A stretch of DNA of 64,000 nucleotides from NCBI GenBank assembly GCA_036435485.1, contig CM071598.1, positions 195,713,148 through 195,777,147 of the forward strand, in the 5' to 3' direction. The notes under the pieces are model-generated. The model was not told the origin of the DNA and did no database searches. It worked only from the letters and a program-made list of their open reading frames with translations. Each line of letters starts with the position of its first letter. Position 1 is the stretch's first letter. This document shows positions 12,261 through 24,171 of this stretch, one piece after another. The translations under genes were made by a program, and so were the position numbers. Source of the stretch: Saposhnikovia divaricata (Eukaryota > Streptophyta > Magnoliopsida > Apiales > Apiaceae).

Positions 12261-12350
12261 ATGTCTTCTTATCAACCACCTGTCATTTTGGTCACAATGT
12301 TCGTGAGTGACTTGGATTCTATCATGATTCAATCACTAAAAAATTTATTG
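12261..12350 (+). CDS. 30-codon first exon, module copy 1, unrecognised
   Basis: Starts MSSYQPPVILVTMFVSDL and ends ...LLKN-type residues just before a GTACGT donor, phase 0. Copies 2 and 3 encode clearly related peptides (PPIILVTMFVSDLDSTMIQP and PPVILVIVLTSDTDSTMIQP), so either the reading frame was conserved for a time or the copies are young relative to their decay. I do not recognise the peptide. It may be an upstream ORF in a 5' untranslated exon of the JMJ13-type gene found behind copy 3, because that gene's usual start lies further down. Low confidence that it is translated. Confidence 0.3.
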
Positions 12351-12556
12351 GTACGTTACGTCGTTAATTGGTATGCTTCGAGAGAAACAGCTAAACTGTG
12401 TATCAAATTTCAATTTATTTATGAATAATTTGTGTAAATTTCCAACTTTAAAGGAATTCTTTCAATTTTTTATTTTAATTCTAATTTCCTCTTCTTGTTT
12501 CCGTTTCAGTTTTTAATTTCTATCTGTTTCTTCCTCAGCTGGATCAATTCAAAACT

Positions 12557-13021
12557 AGGAAGTAGAGACACTTGGGTCACCCGTCGCATCCCCGTATCGG
12601 ATTCTTGGACACGCGTGTCCCCGTATTAGACACAAGGATTCTTACACAATCCTACTTTCATATTTTGTTTTCACCAATTGTAGTCAAAATTTGTGTTAAC
12701 TAAGTACTTTGATAAATTTAAGTATCAATACCCAAAAGCAAATACAAACGTATTGATTATTTTGTTCAATTTTGCATAAATGAAGCGATTATACTTATAT
12801 TTTCATGTTTTGGATGAATAAATTATGCATTTTATTCAGTTTGCATACAATTCTTGGTTTTGTCAATTATTTTCTATATGTGTAACCTGAACTGTACAAA
12901 AAAAATTATAATTATGTATGACTATCCCCGCACCCATATCTCCATATTTTTAAATTTGCCAAATTCACGTGTCCTTGTACTACGCAACCACACCCCCGTA
13001 CCCATGTCTTTGGTTCTTAGG
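12557..13021. mobile_element. Mutator-type MITE with 9-bp TSD TTCAAAACT
   Basis: Identical 9-mers TTCAAAACT lie at 12548-12556 and 13022-13030. The 465-bp insert has imperfect inverted ends (AGGAAGTAGAGACACTTGGG against CCTAAGAACCAAAGACATGG). Module copy 2 has the empty site (about 16748, TTTCAAAATATATGG), which confirms insertion after the module duplicated. A 9-bp duplication is the Mutator signature. Confidence 0.75.
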
Positions 13022-13409
13022 TTCAAAACTTGTTCCCTTTATCTACCTTGTGTCTTTCATCATCTTGTGATATCTCAGCGTACGTATATGATCTCTACTA
13101 TTTGTTTGTCTCTTTGTCTTCAAACTAGCAGATTTGGCAATATCCAAAAAGCTGGCGTTGGCATTTTCATTACGTCAGATCTCTATTTCTTATTGACAAA
13201 TCTATTTATTATTGAATTTTTTTCCGGGGGTTGAATTACTTCAGTTTTATGCTAATTCATTACACCCTTCGTCTGTCGAACTTTATACCATTATTACATA
13301 TTTTCATCAAACCTAGTTTGTACTGATAGTTTTCACTTTGTGAATATTCAAATATATTATGTACTAGTGTTATATATTTTAGTAATGATGAATCTACCTT
13401 AGAGACGGA

Positions 13410-13740
13410 CTCAGTTTGAAAGCCTTACGGGTGGAAGGATTGCACGAGACAAGTTTAAGATTAAGGGGGTGATTGTTGGAAATTAATCTTAAACTTAATT
13501 CTTTAGTAATTGTTCGGCCTAGTTTGAAACCCTTACGGGCTGGAAGGATTGCACATGACAAGAGACAAGTTTAAGATTAAGGGGGTGATTGTTGGAAATT
13601 AATCTTAAACTTAATTCTTTAGTAATTGTTCGGGCTCAGTTTGAAAGCCTTATGGGCTGGAAGGATTGCACGAGACAAGTTTAAGATTAAGGGGATGATT
13701 GTTGGAAATTAATCTTAAACTTAATTCTTTAGTAATTGTT
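13410..13740 (+). repeat. three tandem copies of a polypurine tract plus LTR start
   Basis: Units at 13410-13518, 13519-13634 and 13635-13740 each contain GGAAGGATTGCAC, then AAGATTAAGGGGGTGAT (a retrotransposon polypurine tract), then TGTTGGAAATTAATC (an LTR start). Unit 2 has an extra 10-bp duplication (ACATGACAAG-type). Only the third unit runs on into the rest of an LTR. The 3' plus-strand priming region of a copia element has thus been amplified in tandem, by replication slippage or unequal recombination. Confidence 0.8.
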
Positions 13741-14150
13741 TTATTGTTTTAAGGGAATAAAGTTTATTTAATTTTTTCAGCTTGTACGACTAGGTCATGC
13801 ACTTAGTGGAGCATAAGTCGGGGTCCTAGGAATAAACAGGGGGCGTGGAGAAAGTCTAGGTATAGTTGTTATTTTATAAGGATAATTGTGTATGTACGTA
13901 GTAGTTTTGCAGTATTTATATCACGTTGTAACTTCAGTTTTATGGGAAGTGGCAATACAATGTAATCTTTAAAGTATTCTAGTCTTTTATTTTGCAGTTA
14001 TCGTTTACTTCTTTTGTATACAGCTTTGTAAGTGTGTGTGTGTGTGTCTATACAATTGTGTATGTTTATATAGTGTGCGCTCAAGCCTATTTCACTCTTT
14101 TCTTATCAAGAAAAATTATTTATACAAAAAATAATAATTGTTTATTAATA
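13699..14150 (+). mobile_element. copia 3' LTR remnant (plus strand)
   Basis: Starts TGTTGGAAATTAATC directly after the third polypurine tract and continues through LTR-like sequence with a TATA-like stretch and a (TG)n run at about 14034-14048. The right edge is not certain; no CA end with a matching target duplication was found, and no gag or pol precedes it, so it is a truncated 3' end. Confidence 0.5.
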
Positions 14151-16239
14151 TATAAATCGAAATAGGCAGAGTAGACCGTAAAGTGCAGGTTTGGAGAGTA
14201 TCAAGTCTGGGGAACTACTATTTCCTTGATATTATCGATATCCTAAAGCATAATCCTTTTCTAGAAAAGGCAAGTACAGTGCACTTGCACTTATCCTCAT
14301 ATCGTCAAGTTAATTTGGCATAATTTCATAATTTTTTGTTGATATTTATTGGTAGACAAATGCTCAAGGATTGGTAGGGTATATATAATGAGCACTCTAA
14401 CTTTGGCGAAGCATGGGTTAGAGCACTAGATGTTCTCTATATATGAGATGGAGATAGTTTCCCGACCAAATCAAAAAATCATTCATAGTTTGTTGTCTTA
14501 CTTTTTGTTCTACCTACAATCATCAGTAAACCCTTAAGGGAGGACACATCTGATTGATCATTCTAACACGTTGAAGAAGATCAGTGAGACAACACCAGTC
14601 ACCATTCAAATAGATTACATAAGGTTAAAAATTAGTTTTGAAGTAGTACCCTTTAGAAAGGATGTCCTATATTATATACACATAGAGTCTATAACACATG
14701 GATCGAGAACAAAGGAAAAAGATATTTAAATTAGTTTTCCTTGTTAAAATTTCTTATGAAATTTTTATTTTCTGATTCAAGGCTTCTTTGCAAAATTAGT
14801 CAAAGGTTTTAAAAATGTTGTTTAGAATCACTTGGGAAAGATTTAAAATAACCAACTGAATAAGAATAAGAATGATCCCGATTACTTGCGAAAGTGTGGC
14901 ATAAAGTATAAGATGCCGGTCATGGACAAAGTATGGTGTGTAAGGTGTGATTTAGGACTGCAGGAATTAAAACAAGAATACAAAACAAATATTTACTTGT
15001 TGATTTAGAAATTTGGTTATGTGTATCTTAGAATATATTTTGTGTATTTTTGTCAAATTGTTATTGAGTATGATGTTTGATATCATAATACATGTTATGT
15101 TTTACATGTTTAAGTTTTGTTTTGAAAAAGATTAGAAAAAAAGTTATTTTTAGTCGTTGGATGGAAGTTGTTTGTTGGGCTTCGCAACTTGTCCTTTTAA
15201 TTTACAGATTTCGTGCAAAAATGAGTTGGCGTGCATTCGCATTCAAGGATCTTATGTATAGATGAGTTAAATATTTGGAGTTCGATATATTTATGGCTCA
15301 AATTTGTTTACTTGTATATTGTGATAATTGGATTTAATAATATAGATTTAAGAACTTTGAGTAAAAATGTATAGAACTTTTGTAATGCTTCCATCTACTT
15401 TGTCATTGTTAGCGCTTTTAATAATAATTAATTTTGAAATTTATTTTTGTATTAGTAAAATTTATTTTACTTTAATTTTGAATACAGAATTAATGGTCCG
15501 AAAAAGTACGGGTTGCTACACATTTTGATCGAATATTTTTGTATGATACATATGCGGTCTTTATTGTAGAAAAATTATTATCCTTCACTATGTTAAAATT
15601 GATAAAAGGTTTCTTATTACACTACAAAATTTGAAAGAAATTGAATTGTTTAATTAAATTATTTGGACTGCAGATTAATAGGCGAGTTTGAAATGTCGTC
15701 TCTCCGGCCATCTGATTTTATATATTAAATAAGATGTAATATGCTTTACTCTTTTTATTCGTATTGAGTAGCTCTTTGTTATAAGAGGTGGATAAAATTT
15801 TCCCATGCATATGTACTTTTGCATCTTTGTTACAAGAATAGTCACATTTTCATGTTAAAATAATAAATAAAACTTTGAAACTAATGCTAATATGTTATTT
15901 GATTTCAAAAGTGTAAACTTTCTACTGATGAGTACTATTTGTCTTAATTGTATGTTTAGGGATCAATCCTTAAAGCTATTTCATCGGCACCAATATTTGA
16001 GTTGTATTACTGAATATTGAAACTAAAGAACAACCATGGGTTTCTCTATGCATAAGAGGTGTTTTCTTGGTACAACTGTTGGGCTGCCAGCAAAAACAGA
16101 ACTCCACACTAGTATTATAATATGGCAGCCCATTACTTCCAGGATCCAACTTCTAACCTTCTTAATCTGATACCACTTGTTGAGCCGCGCCGCAAGAAAT
16201 CCATATTTCCACAATAGTATAAGTAGGAACAATGATTTT
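14151..16239. repeat. upstream part of module A; paralogous to 18990-19921 and 26773-26890
   Basis: No gene is seen. Two blocks have clear relatives: about 14855-15215 matches 18995-19340 (both contain AAAGTATAAGATG, TTAGGAC and GATATCAT), and about 15600-15790 matches 19650-19915 and 41000-41200 (shared TATATATTAAATAA and ATGCTTTA). The text right of 15790 (TGCATATGTAC, GCATCTTTGT) matches 26781-26890, across the copia insertion. So two copies of a segment of more than 1 kb stand here in the same orientation about 4 kb apart. Confidence 0.6.
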
Positions 16240-16282
16240 GGGCTCCACTTTATGCATGTTAGGAATACCAGATTATTTAAAT

Positions 16283-16350
16283 TCAGGCCCACTCCATATA
16301 CTAGGCCCAAAAAATATGTTTTAGGGTTTTTTCTTTATCAAGCCTATATA
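16283..16350 (+). promoter_or_regulatory. housekeeping-type promoter, module copy 2
   Basis: Holds AGGCCCACTCC and TAGGCCCAAA (site II-like GGCCCA motifs), then TTTTAGGGTTTT (telo-box, reverse of AAACCCTAA) and CCTATATACAC (TATA-like) in the order and spacing usual for plant housekeeping genes. The same arrangement recurs at 41865-41935 and, decayed, at 12083-12125. Confidence 0.55.
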
Positions 16351-16467
16351 CACTCTGCTCGTCCTAGCCGAAAGCTAGTGCTTGGCAATCCACCCTGAAT
16401 CTCGGCCACAGATCGCATTTATATCTAATCAGTTCTCATCATTTTCGAGTGTTTGTGGCCAATCTAA

Positions 16468-16549
16468 ATGTCTACTCATCATCCACCTATAATTTTGGTT
16501 ACCATGTTCGTGAGCGACTTGGATTCTACCATGATTCAACCACTTATTG
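16468..16549 (+). pseudogene. first exon, module copy 2, frame changed
   Basis: Opens MSTHHPPIILVTMFVSDL and ends at GTACGT like copies 1 and 3, but is 82 nt instead of 90: the 8 bases before the donor are missing, so the exon is out of phase with its relatives. A matching second-exon-like block follows at about 16845-16915 with a GTAAGA donor. The next gene sequence to the right is the KH-domain fragment. Confidence 0.35.
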
Positions 16550-16929
16550 GTACGTTATAGCATCAATTTAGTATATGCATTGAGAAATAGCTATGTTGTA
16601 CATTAATATCACGCTATATGTGAATAATTTTATGTAGATGATCGAACTTTAGGGAAATTATGTTGATTTGTTCAATTTTCTAATTTCGAGCCTCTTCCTA
16701 TTTCTGTTCTAGTTTCTCTATCTGATTCTTATATTTCGTCTAGTTCATTTCAAAATATATGGTTTTTTATGCCTACCTTGTGTCTTTCATTATTTTGTGA
16801 TATCTAATCAATATGTACCAGATCTATTATTACTTATATGTTTCGTCATTTTCAAACTAAAAGAAGAGTCAATAAGATTAAGAAATTTGGTATTGGGCAT
16901 TTGCATTCGGTAAGACCACGGTTATATTA

Positions 16930-17540
16930 TTATAGTTTTACTCCTTTCAATCTATCTTTATATCATTAAAAATAACAACAGCATGTGTAATAAAAATATT
17001 TACAGGACATATATCTATATTTTTTTTTGCTAATATTCAGGTACAAAAGTTTGAATATAAACACAAACATATACATGTCTACACTAAGACAAAACTCTCT
17101 AACTCTTATTATCAATTGAAGAAGGGTGTCAACTAGACTATATTTTCATTTGTGTGTGTGCATCAGGGAGAACTACGTACACCTCAATTTTAGAAACTAC
17201 AATGTACTGAATGCACTTTGAGTATGTGACAATTAATAATATGCTATTAATTTTTCTGCTTGAAGTACAACTTTTTATTATTTGTAATATGTAAAAGAGA
17301 TGATATGTGTTTTGTTTGTAATAGAATATTCTAGATTTTGGTCAATTTTTCTGGGTTCCCTTTTAAATTTGTTAACTCTTGGAGTGTTGAACTTAATTCA
17401 CTGCTAAGTAATAGAAAACAAAAACATTGAGAACAATTTGTTACGTGGATACAAAATAATAGATTTGTCAATTTTCTTGTTTTTGTAGTTGTCTATGGAC
17501 TAAGTAACCATAGGTCCAACTTCAGAAGTGTATTTGTTCC
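16930..17540. other. intron-like or intergenic stretch, no gene seen
   Basis: AT-rich, no domain recognised. It separates module copy 2 from the KH fragment and may hold missing, decayed exons. Confidence 0.4.
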
Positions 17541-17552
17541 CACTTGACCAAA

Positions 17553-18092
17553 TTCATAATAATTTTGAGTAAAGTACAATTTATCACTACATGTTACGAT
17601 TTATCTAATGCTGAAGTTTTGTGGATAGATCAATTCCTAGCCTATGCCAATTCCGATGAGAAGGTTGTGGAATTAAAAGGAGTGGCCGTCAAGGTCATTA
17701 AAGCTTTTAAATATGTGGTAAGGCAATTAAGGAAATTCTTGGTCGATCACAGTGTTCTTCCCCTGTTTAGAAAGAGTGTAAGTTTACCTTTGCCTACATG
17801 TATTTCTTCATAATATGTTTTGGTTTCTAAAATCATATTTTTAGACTATACTCATGAAGTCACTAACATTGCCTCTACGCTATAGCATAATAGTACAACA
17901 GTCACAAAAAATCGACATACTAAGAATTGGGCTGAAACAATGCCACACCAGACTACACAAGTTGGAAAGGGTAATAATGATTATTCTCCTTTAGTAAAGA
18001 GGGAAATGTTGTATTTCAAATGTGAAATGAATAGGACTCCATATCCTCTTTTTCTCGATTGTCCTATTACGGACAAGGGGCTAAAAATTTAG
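17553..18092 (+). pseudogene. KH-domain RNA-binding protein fragment (PEPPER/FLK-like)
   Basis: Two exons are readable. The first (about 17560-17789) ends with residues of the type YANSDEKVVELKG, then VRQLRKFLVDHSVLPLFRKS. The C-terminal end of a KH domain followed by HLRKFLVDHSVLPLFEK is a signature of the plant PEPPER/HEN4/FLK group of poly-C-binding-like proteins. It stops at a GTAAGT donor. After a short intron (acceptor CTATAG) the second exon starts at 17886 in the same phase and reads TKNWAETMPHQTTQVGKG, matching the TETWADK..HTTSQTG linker of that family, then drifts into a frame ending at the stop 18090-18092. The upstream KH domains and the C-terminal part are missing and the first exon's start is unclear. 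The family acts in nuclear RNA regulation of flowering and pistil development; this copy looks dead. Confidence 0.65.
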
Positions 18093-18994
18093 GAATATCT
18101 TCTTTAGGTTGTTCACCTTTTATAAATCAGGTTCGTAGCACTTATAGCATATAGTGATTTACCTAATATTAGAAGGGCGGAACCAATTAGGTACACTAAG
18201 GTTCCATTGATTTGCTACATTTTTACCTACCTAATTCAAAACTTCACTCTTAATTGAGAGATTACTCGGTCAGTATAAATGTGATGGTGTAAGGAAGAAA
18301 AGTTTTTTTCAATCAATTTTGAAATTTGGGTCAGCCCATTAAGTTTTAAAAGAATGCCATTTAGTTTTAAAAGAATAAAAATTAGAAAAATTAAATGGAT
18401 TTTAAAATATAATTGATTGTTGAGTATTGTACATCATTATTTTATATTACCACACACAAATCAACATTCCTAAAAATGTATATCATTATAAGTTAGAATT
18501 TGTTAATTCTAAACTTTTAGAAAAATCTTTTCGTTCTCTATGACTTATGGTTTCAGTTTTTCATAAAATATCGTTTCAAAAGTCAAAAAGGTAAAACACA
18601 GATTTGGTCATAATTGAAATCATGGAGATGTTTAAGGGTTTAGATGCCTTGGTTTTTATAAGGGATTGAATATATAATCTAAGATGAAGTGAATTCTTGA
18701 TTTCTGGAATTGAGGTAAACAACTTTCTGGTGCTCCGTATGATTAAGAAGCATGCTTAATATTGTTTGATTACACATTCTCAATTATTAATTTCAATTAT
18801 CATAAATATGATATCAACATATGATTAATAAGATAATAATTTTTCAAAATCCCTGGTCTTAGTCATGTGTTGAAGTATAATATCCTATCACTTGGAAAGT
18901 GTTACATATATAACTAGTTAGTGCACATTTTGGAACACATCGATACCTTGTCAAACTTCGGTATTACTTAACGAAGGATGTAAACTAGCCCATC
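18093..18994. other. no gene seen
   Basis: AT-rich sequence with no recognisable domain, repeat border or target duplication. Confidence 0.4.
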
Positions 18995-19921
18995 GATTAA
19001 GAACAAGATCCTGATTACTTTAAAAAGTGTGCCATAAAGTATAAGATGTCGATCACTTGAAAAGTGTGGCGTAAGGTGTGGTTTAGGACAGTGGAAGTCA
19101 AAGCAAGAATTCAATGCTAAAATCTATTTATTGATTTAGAATTTTGGTCATGTGGATCTCGGAATATATTGGGTGTATCTTTGTCATAATTGTTATTAAG
19201 TATGATGTCTGATATCATGATACATGATGTTATGTGTTAAATGTTTTAGTTCCGTTTCTGAAAAAGACAAAAACAAAAAAAAATTGACCCGTTGGAAGGT
19301 AGTTGTTTGCTGGGTTTCGCAACTCATCCTTTTAATACTTCAGGTTCGTATGATATTTTATTTTAATTTTGAGTATAGACGCCCAAAAAAGCATGCTATT
19401 ATACTTTTTGATCGAATATTTTTGTATTATACATATGCTACCTTTATTCTAGAAAAATTATACCTCACTCTATTGAAATTGGCATTTGATATGAAATAAG
19501 GTGTTGCCAAGTAACTAATTAGTTGTAGTTTGTAGCATCTCATATAAATAAATATGAAAAAGCCTTTGCAATAAGAAACAAATTTACTACTCGGGAATCT
19601 GAAATATGAAGTGGATTTCCTTCTATGTAGAGTCTTTAGTGACCCTTTATCCTCCATTCAAGGTTTCTCATTAAACTGCAAAATTCAGATGAAAGTAAAT
19701 TGTTTAATCATATTATTTTGGCTATAGATTAATTGGCAAGTTAGAAACATCTTCTCTCCATCTAAATTTATATATTAAATAAAAATATAGTATGCTTTAT
19801 TTTATTTCATTTTGTCGATAGAGTAGCTTTTAATTTCTGATACCATTATCAAGATATGAATCCATTGTACATGAACTACACAACCGTAGGTCAGATAATG
19901 CAAATTTGTGTAGGATAAATT
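18995..19921. repeat. module B: second copy of the 14.85-15.8 kb segment
   Basis: Aligns with 14855-15215 and 15600-15790 and, in its right part, with 41050-41260 (shared ATGAACTAC, CAACCGTAGGT/CAACTGTAGGT). Coding potential is not seen. The copia element has been inserted at 19921, and the interrupted module text resumes at 26773. Confidence 0.65.
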
Positions 19922-20920
19922 TGTTAGACAATCTGTGATAATTAAAAATAGTATAATATTTGTGCGTGTGTGAGTAACAATTATGTATATAACTAAAACA
20001 GACAAAAGAGGAGACAAGGAACGAAAAACCCAAGTCCAGTACGTGAATGTCTCCTTAAAGCGTATTAATCCTCACTGTATGTGTGAGCAAATCACCTCCC
20101 AGAATAAAACGGATTACAGTGAGACTACAGAAGAGCATCACTCTCAGCGAGCTTGAGACGAGCAAGAATATCACCAGAGGAAGAGAAGAGCCTGTATATG
20201 AGAGGATGATGTGTGTTTTCGAGTGAATAACCCCAACGCTCTAGATGAGTGTTTATAGGCTAAGAAAACTTATGCGCTACACAATTGCCCTAATTAATTA
20301 GCCGCGCTAATTAATTAAGTCGGTAGCAATTTCCTTAATTAATTAACCGCATTAATTAATTAAGTCGGTGGCAAAAAATTCATTAATAATGAAATTAATT
20401 TTACCTTTATGATTTCCCAATTCGAATAAACTTAGTCAGATTTTAAGCCCAAGCCCAGTGGAAATAATAATTAGCAAAACTAGTCTGGTTTTAATCGGAC
20501 CAATCCTCACCTCGCAGCGACGACATTTGTCTTTTAAGATTTTCTGCTGCATTCGTGTCCGCAGGTCGGACACGCAAACAGCCCCCCATGCGCACCCGCA
20601 TAGGAGATGGAGCAACACTTAGCCAACACAAGTGAACACTACTCATGTGTTGTACTATATAAAGCAATAGAAACTCATTTTCCATTTCAATGTGGGACTC
20701 AATTTTCACAACAAAATTTCCACTCTTAAAGGACCATCTTTGAGCCATCATATCTCATTCATCCCTTAACCATTTTGAGTAATTAAACATGCCTCGGATA
20801 GCTCTCTCGGAGGAGAACATAATCCATGTTTACTTGTTTCGCTCACGCAACATTCGTCTACTCAAAATTACGGCTCAAAATGACTTATCAATGTGGGACT
20901 AACACCGACATTTTCCAATA
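19922..20920 (-). repeat. 3' LTR of the 6.85-kb copia
   Basis: Aligns along its length with 25767-26772. The inner end reads TTTTCCAATA here against TTTTCCAACA in the partner. It contains two AATTAATTA-rich near-repeats (about 20285-20375, each with AAGTCGGT). Confidence 0.9.
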
Positions 20921-21479
20921 AATCCCATACATGGATGAGATTGATATTGTAGTAGCACACACCAGATGGACAGATACAGAATTTTATTTGATGATATATT
21001 CTTCGATCAGATATATCATACGATAGGTAGAGAATGCTTCTTGAACCTTCACTTGAGTAAGCATACCGACTTTACTGGTAGACAGTAGACGTGCTTGTCT
21101 TTGAACTATTCGACCATTTGTGTACATGATGATATACTTATCACTATATCCTTTTAGACTCATTCAGCTCTCATGATATGGAACATCATCTTGGTTCTGC
21201 AGGAGTTAGTAGGAGTTTCTAAAGAATTGTCTCTCGTAATTCTCCTTTGAATTGGCCCCACTTCTCACCCACATAGGTAATTTTTAATCTTAAAGAGTAA
21301 CTCGTGTTTACTCAACTAAATTCCATGCGTTCAAATCTTGAACTCCATGTATTCACCGAAAGATCAATAAAAGCTCGAAAGCTTACCCTCGTACTATATG
21401 GGTCTCACTGTTTCCTCATCATAGGAACAGGCCAGGAGTTACCCCCACAGTGATTTGGTCACCATAATTTAGTTGGCCC

Positions 21480-22255
21480 ATTAAACCAAGTTCTTGGATC
21501 TCCAGTCAACAATGGTTGGGTGTCCACCATGATGCCGTTAAGCAATAGGCTTAAGGCCCATCCCTCTCGATGATTATTCAACCAGTTTTCTTGATAACCC
21601 TTTAGTTAGTGGATCTGTAATATTATCCTTTGATGGTATAAGTCAATAGTGATCATTCCGGTTGACATTAACTGTCTAATTGAACTATGTCGTCATCGTA
21701 TATGACGGGACTTTTCATTATACACTGTGCTCTGCCAATAGTAGACTAACTGTCACAGTACAGTCCTATTGCAGTCACAGGCTTTGGCCATCTCGAAATA
21801 TCTTCCAGAAATTGGCGTAAGTATTCAGCCTCCTCTACACATTAATCTAATGACACAAACTCAACTTCCATCATGAAATGAGTTATCACCGTTTGTTTGG
21901 AGGATTTCCATGACACTACTGCTCCAGCCAGTGTAAACATGTAACCACTCGTAGACTTTAGTGCCTTCTTGCTAGATATCCAGTTTGCATCAACATAGCC
22001 TTCTAGTATTGCTGGATAACTGCCATAATGTAAACCATAGTCTCGGGTTCCCCTCAAGTACCTTAGTACTCGTATGATCGCTTTCCAGTGATCAGCTCCC
22101 GAATTACTTGTAAATCTACTCAACTTTCTAATTGAGTATGCAATGTCTAGTCTTGTACAACTCATAAGGTACATCATACTTCCAATTATACTTGAGTATT
22201 CCAGCTTTGAGACACCTACACCTTTATTCTTGGATAAATGCAAAGTTAAATCCAC
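21480..22255 (-). pseudogene. copia RNase H domain, broken
   Basis: The minus-strand frame at 21842-22255 shows the usual opening (YSSIIGSMMYLMSCTRLDIA), the RYLRGT motif, and the YVDANW and STSGYMFTLAG signatures of copia RNase H. The C-terminal remainder down to about 21480 is scattered over shifted frames (for instance an EAEYLRQF segment), with stops. RT lies immediately upstream in a neighbouring frame. Confidence 0.85.
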
Positions 22256-23100
22256 AAGTGTTCTTGCTATCTTATGAATTTCTCAAGAATCTTGTCAACA
22301 TAATGCGGTTGACTAAGTGCGAGACCCTCTGATGTTCTAGAAATTTGAATTCCTAAAATTACATTTGCTAGTCCCATGTCATTCCTGTCGAATCTTGCCT
22401 TCAACATGTCCTTTGTAGATTTTATCACTTTATCATTGCTACCGGTAATAAGTAGGTCATCTACATACAATGTAATCATGACATATCCGTTTTCGTTATC
22501 CTTGTAGTAGGCGCAACTATCACATTCATTGATCTTGAAGCCATTGGCTGACACAACCTCATCAAATTTCTCATGCCATTTCATAGGCGCTTGCTTCAAG
22601 CCAATCACCAATCTACAGACTTTTCTTTCTTGTCCAGGGACAACAAATCCTTCAGGTTGTTCCATATAGATTTCCTCATCTATATACCCATTTAGAAAAG
22701 CAGTTTTCACATCCATTTGATGTACAGTCAAATTTCGCATTGCAGCGATAGCAAACATCATCCTTATAGATGTTATTCTCGATACTAGAGAATAGGTATC
22801 AAAGTAATCAAGACCATGTTGTTGCTTGTATCCTTTGGTTACAAGTCTGGCCTTGTACTTATCTATGGTGCCATCAAGTTTCAATTTCTTTTTGAAAACC
22901 CACTTGCTACCTAGTGTTTTACTACTGGTTGGTAAGTCCCCTAATTCCCAAGTATGATTCTGTAAAATATAATCAACTTCACTTTTGATGGTCTGTTTCC
23001 ACATACGTCCATCAGGTGACATTACCGCTTCCTTATAGGTTTTAGGATCACCTTCTTCGAGCAAATAAGTCAGAAACTCTGACCCATAGGATTTCTCCTT
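22256..23100 (-). pseudogene. copia reverse transcriptase domain, mostly open
   Basis: A 265-residue open stretch (22267-23064) carries the RT_2 domain in order: WKQTIKSEVDYI entry, KWVFKKKLKLDG, KARLVTKGY, MDVKTAFLNG with the catalytic Asp, MEQPEGFVVPG, and the intact YVDD active site at 22456-22467. The LKQAPMKWHEKFD stretch shows one change from the usual LKQAPR.W. Of the element's domains this is the best preserved, but it is separated by stops from integrase and RNase H. Confidence 0.9.
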
Positions 23101-23960
23101 CCTTTATCTTTTTCTCCTTCTCACTACCCCCACATTTTCATCTTCACTTTCATCATTCTCATTGTCGTCTACTATAGACTTATGAGGTCGTTTAGATGTC
23201 ATAGGGCATTCGACTCTAGGATTATAAGGAAATACATTCTCAAAGAATGACGCATTCCTAGACTCCATAATCGTATTCTTTTGAATCTCAGGAATCTTTG
23301 ATTCATGTACAAGAAATCGATATGCAGTACTATGTGGTGGATATCCGATAAAGATACAATCCATAGTCTTTGGACCAATCTTCACATTCTTATGTGCACG
23401 GACCAGTACCTTTGCAAGGTACCCCTACACTTTCAAATTTTGATAACTTGGTTTCTTTTTCTTCACAATTCATAAGGACTTTCATCCTTATTCTTGCGTA
23501 TCATCATATTTAAAATATGTGTCGCACCTAAGATGGCTTCCCCCACATTGACTGCGGAAGTACAGAGCTTAACAACATCACATTTATCATCTCCTTGAGA
23601 GTGCGATTCTTCCTCTCAGCCACTCCATTAGACTGAGGGGAGTATAGTGTACTGACCTCATGGATTATACCATGTTGTGAACAGAATTCCCTAAAGGTTT
23701 CAACATTTCCACCTCCACGATCACTTCGTATCATTTTGAGTTTCTCATTCTGTTGTGTCTCAACTTCTTCCTTATAGATTTTAAATTTATCTATAGCTTC
23801 ATCATTGCTTTTAAGCAGATATACATAGCAGTATTTTGTACAATCATCTATGAATGTAATAAAATACTTATTTCCTCCTCTAGTTGGAGCGAATTTTAAA
23901 TCACATATGTCACAATGTATAAGGTCTAGCACCTTGGTGTTTTCTTTGCACATGTTTAAA
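23101..23960 (-). pseudogene. copia integrase core and C-terminal part, broken
   Basis: The 23528-23953 piece reads LIHCDICDL, TFIDDCTKY, the IRSDRGGG region with the second catalytic Asp, and NGVAERKNR with the catalytic Glu. The normal acidic or polar residue after SDRGG is replaced by Gly. A frame break at about 23386-23527 precedes the GYPPHSTAYRF / IFIGY segment (23104-23385) typical of the integrase C-terminal GKGY-like region. The zinc-binding HHCC part upstream is hard to follow (about 23954-24150). Confidence 0.85.
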
Positions 23961-24171
23961 CGATGATCTCGTTAATTTTGCCTCAACACAAGTTTCACAC
24001 TTATGTTTTGAATCGATTTTCAATTTTGGTATGTAATCTTTTCCACTTAATCTTCATAAAGTGTCGTAATTAACATGTCATAATCTAGCATGTCATAAAT
24101 TAGGAGACTCGAGCAAGTAATCAAAAGAATTCTTTATTTCATTATCGTCCTTAACGGACATCACATTAAGC

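Larger units (their letters stand above)
12000..13250 (+). repeat. repeat module copy 1: promoter and exon-1-like block
   Basis: Related over most of its length to 16240-16930 (copy 2) and 41800-42660 (copy 3). It contains a decayed promoter (AGGCCCGACCCATATATTAGG at 12083-12103), a 30-codon open first exon at 12261-12350 ending before GTACGT, and an exon-2-like block at about 13110-13170 after a TTTGTCTCTTTGTCTTC pyrimidine tract. A 465-bp MITE is inserted in the intron. No recognisable gene body follows; the text runs into an LTR remnant. Confidence 0.6.
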
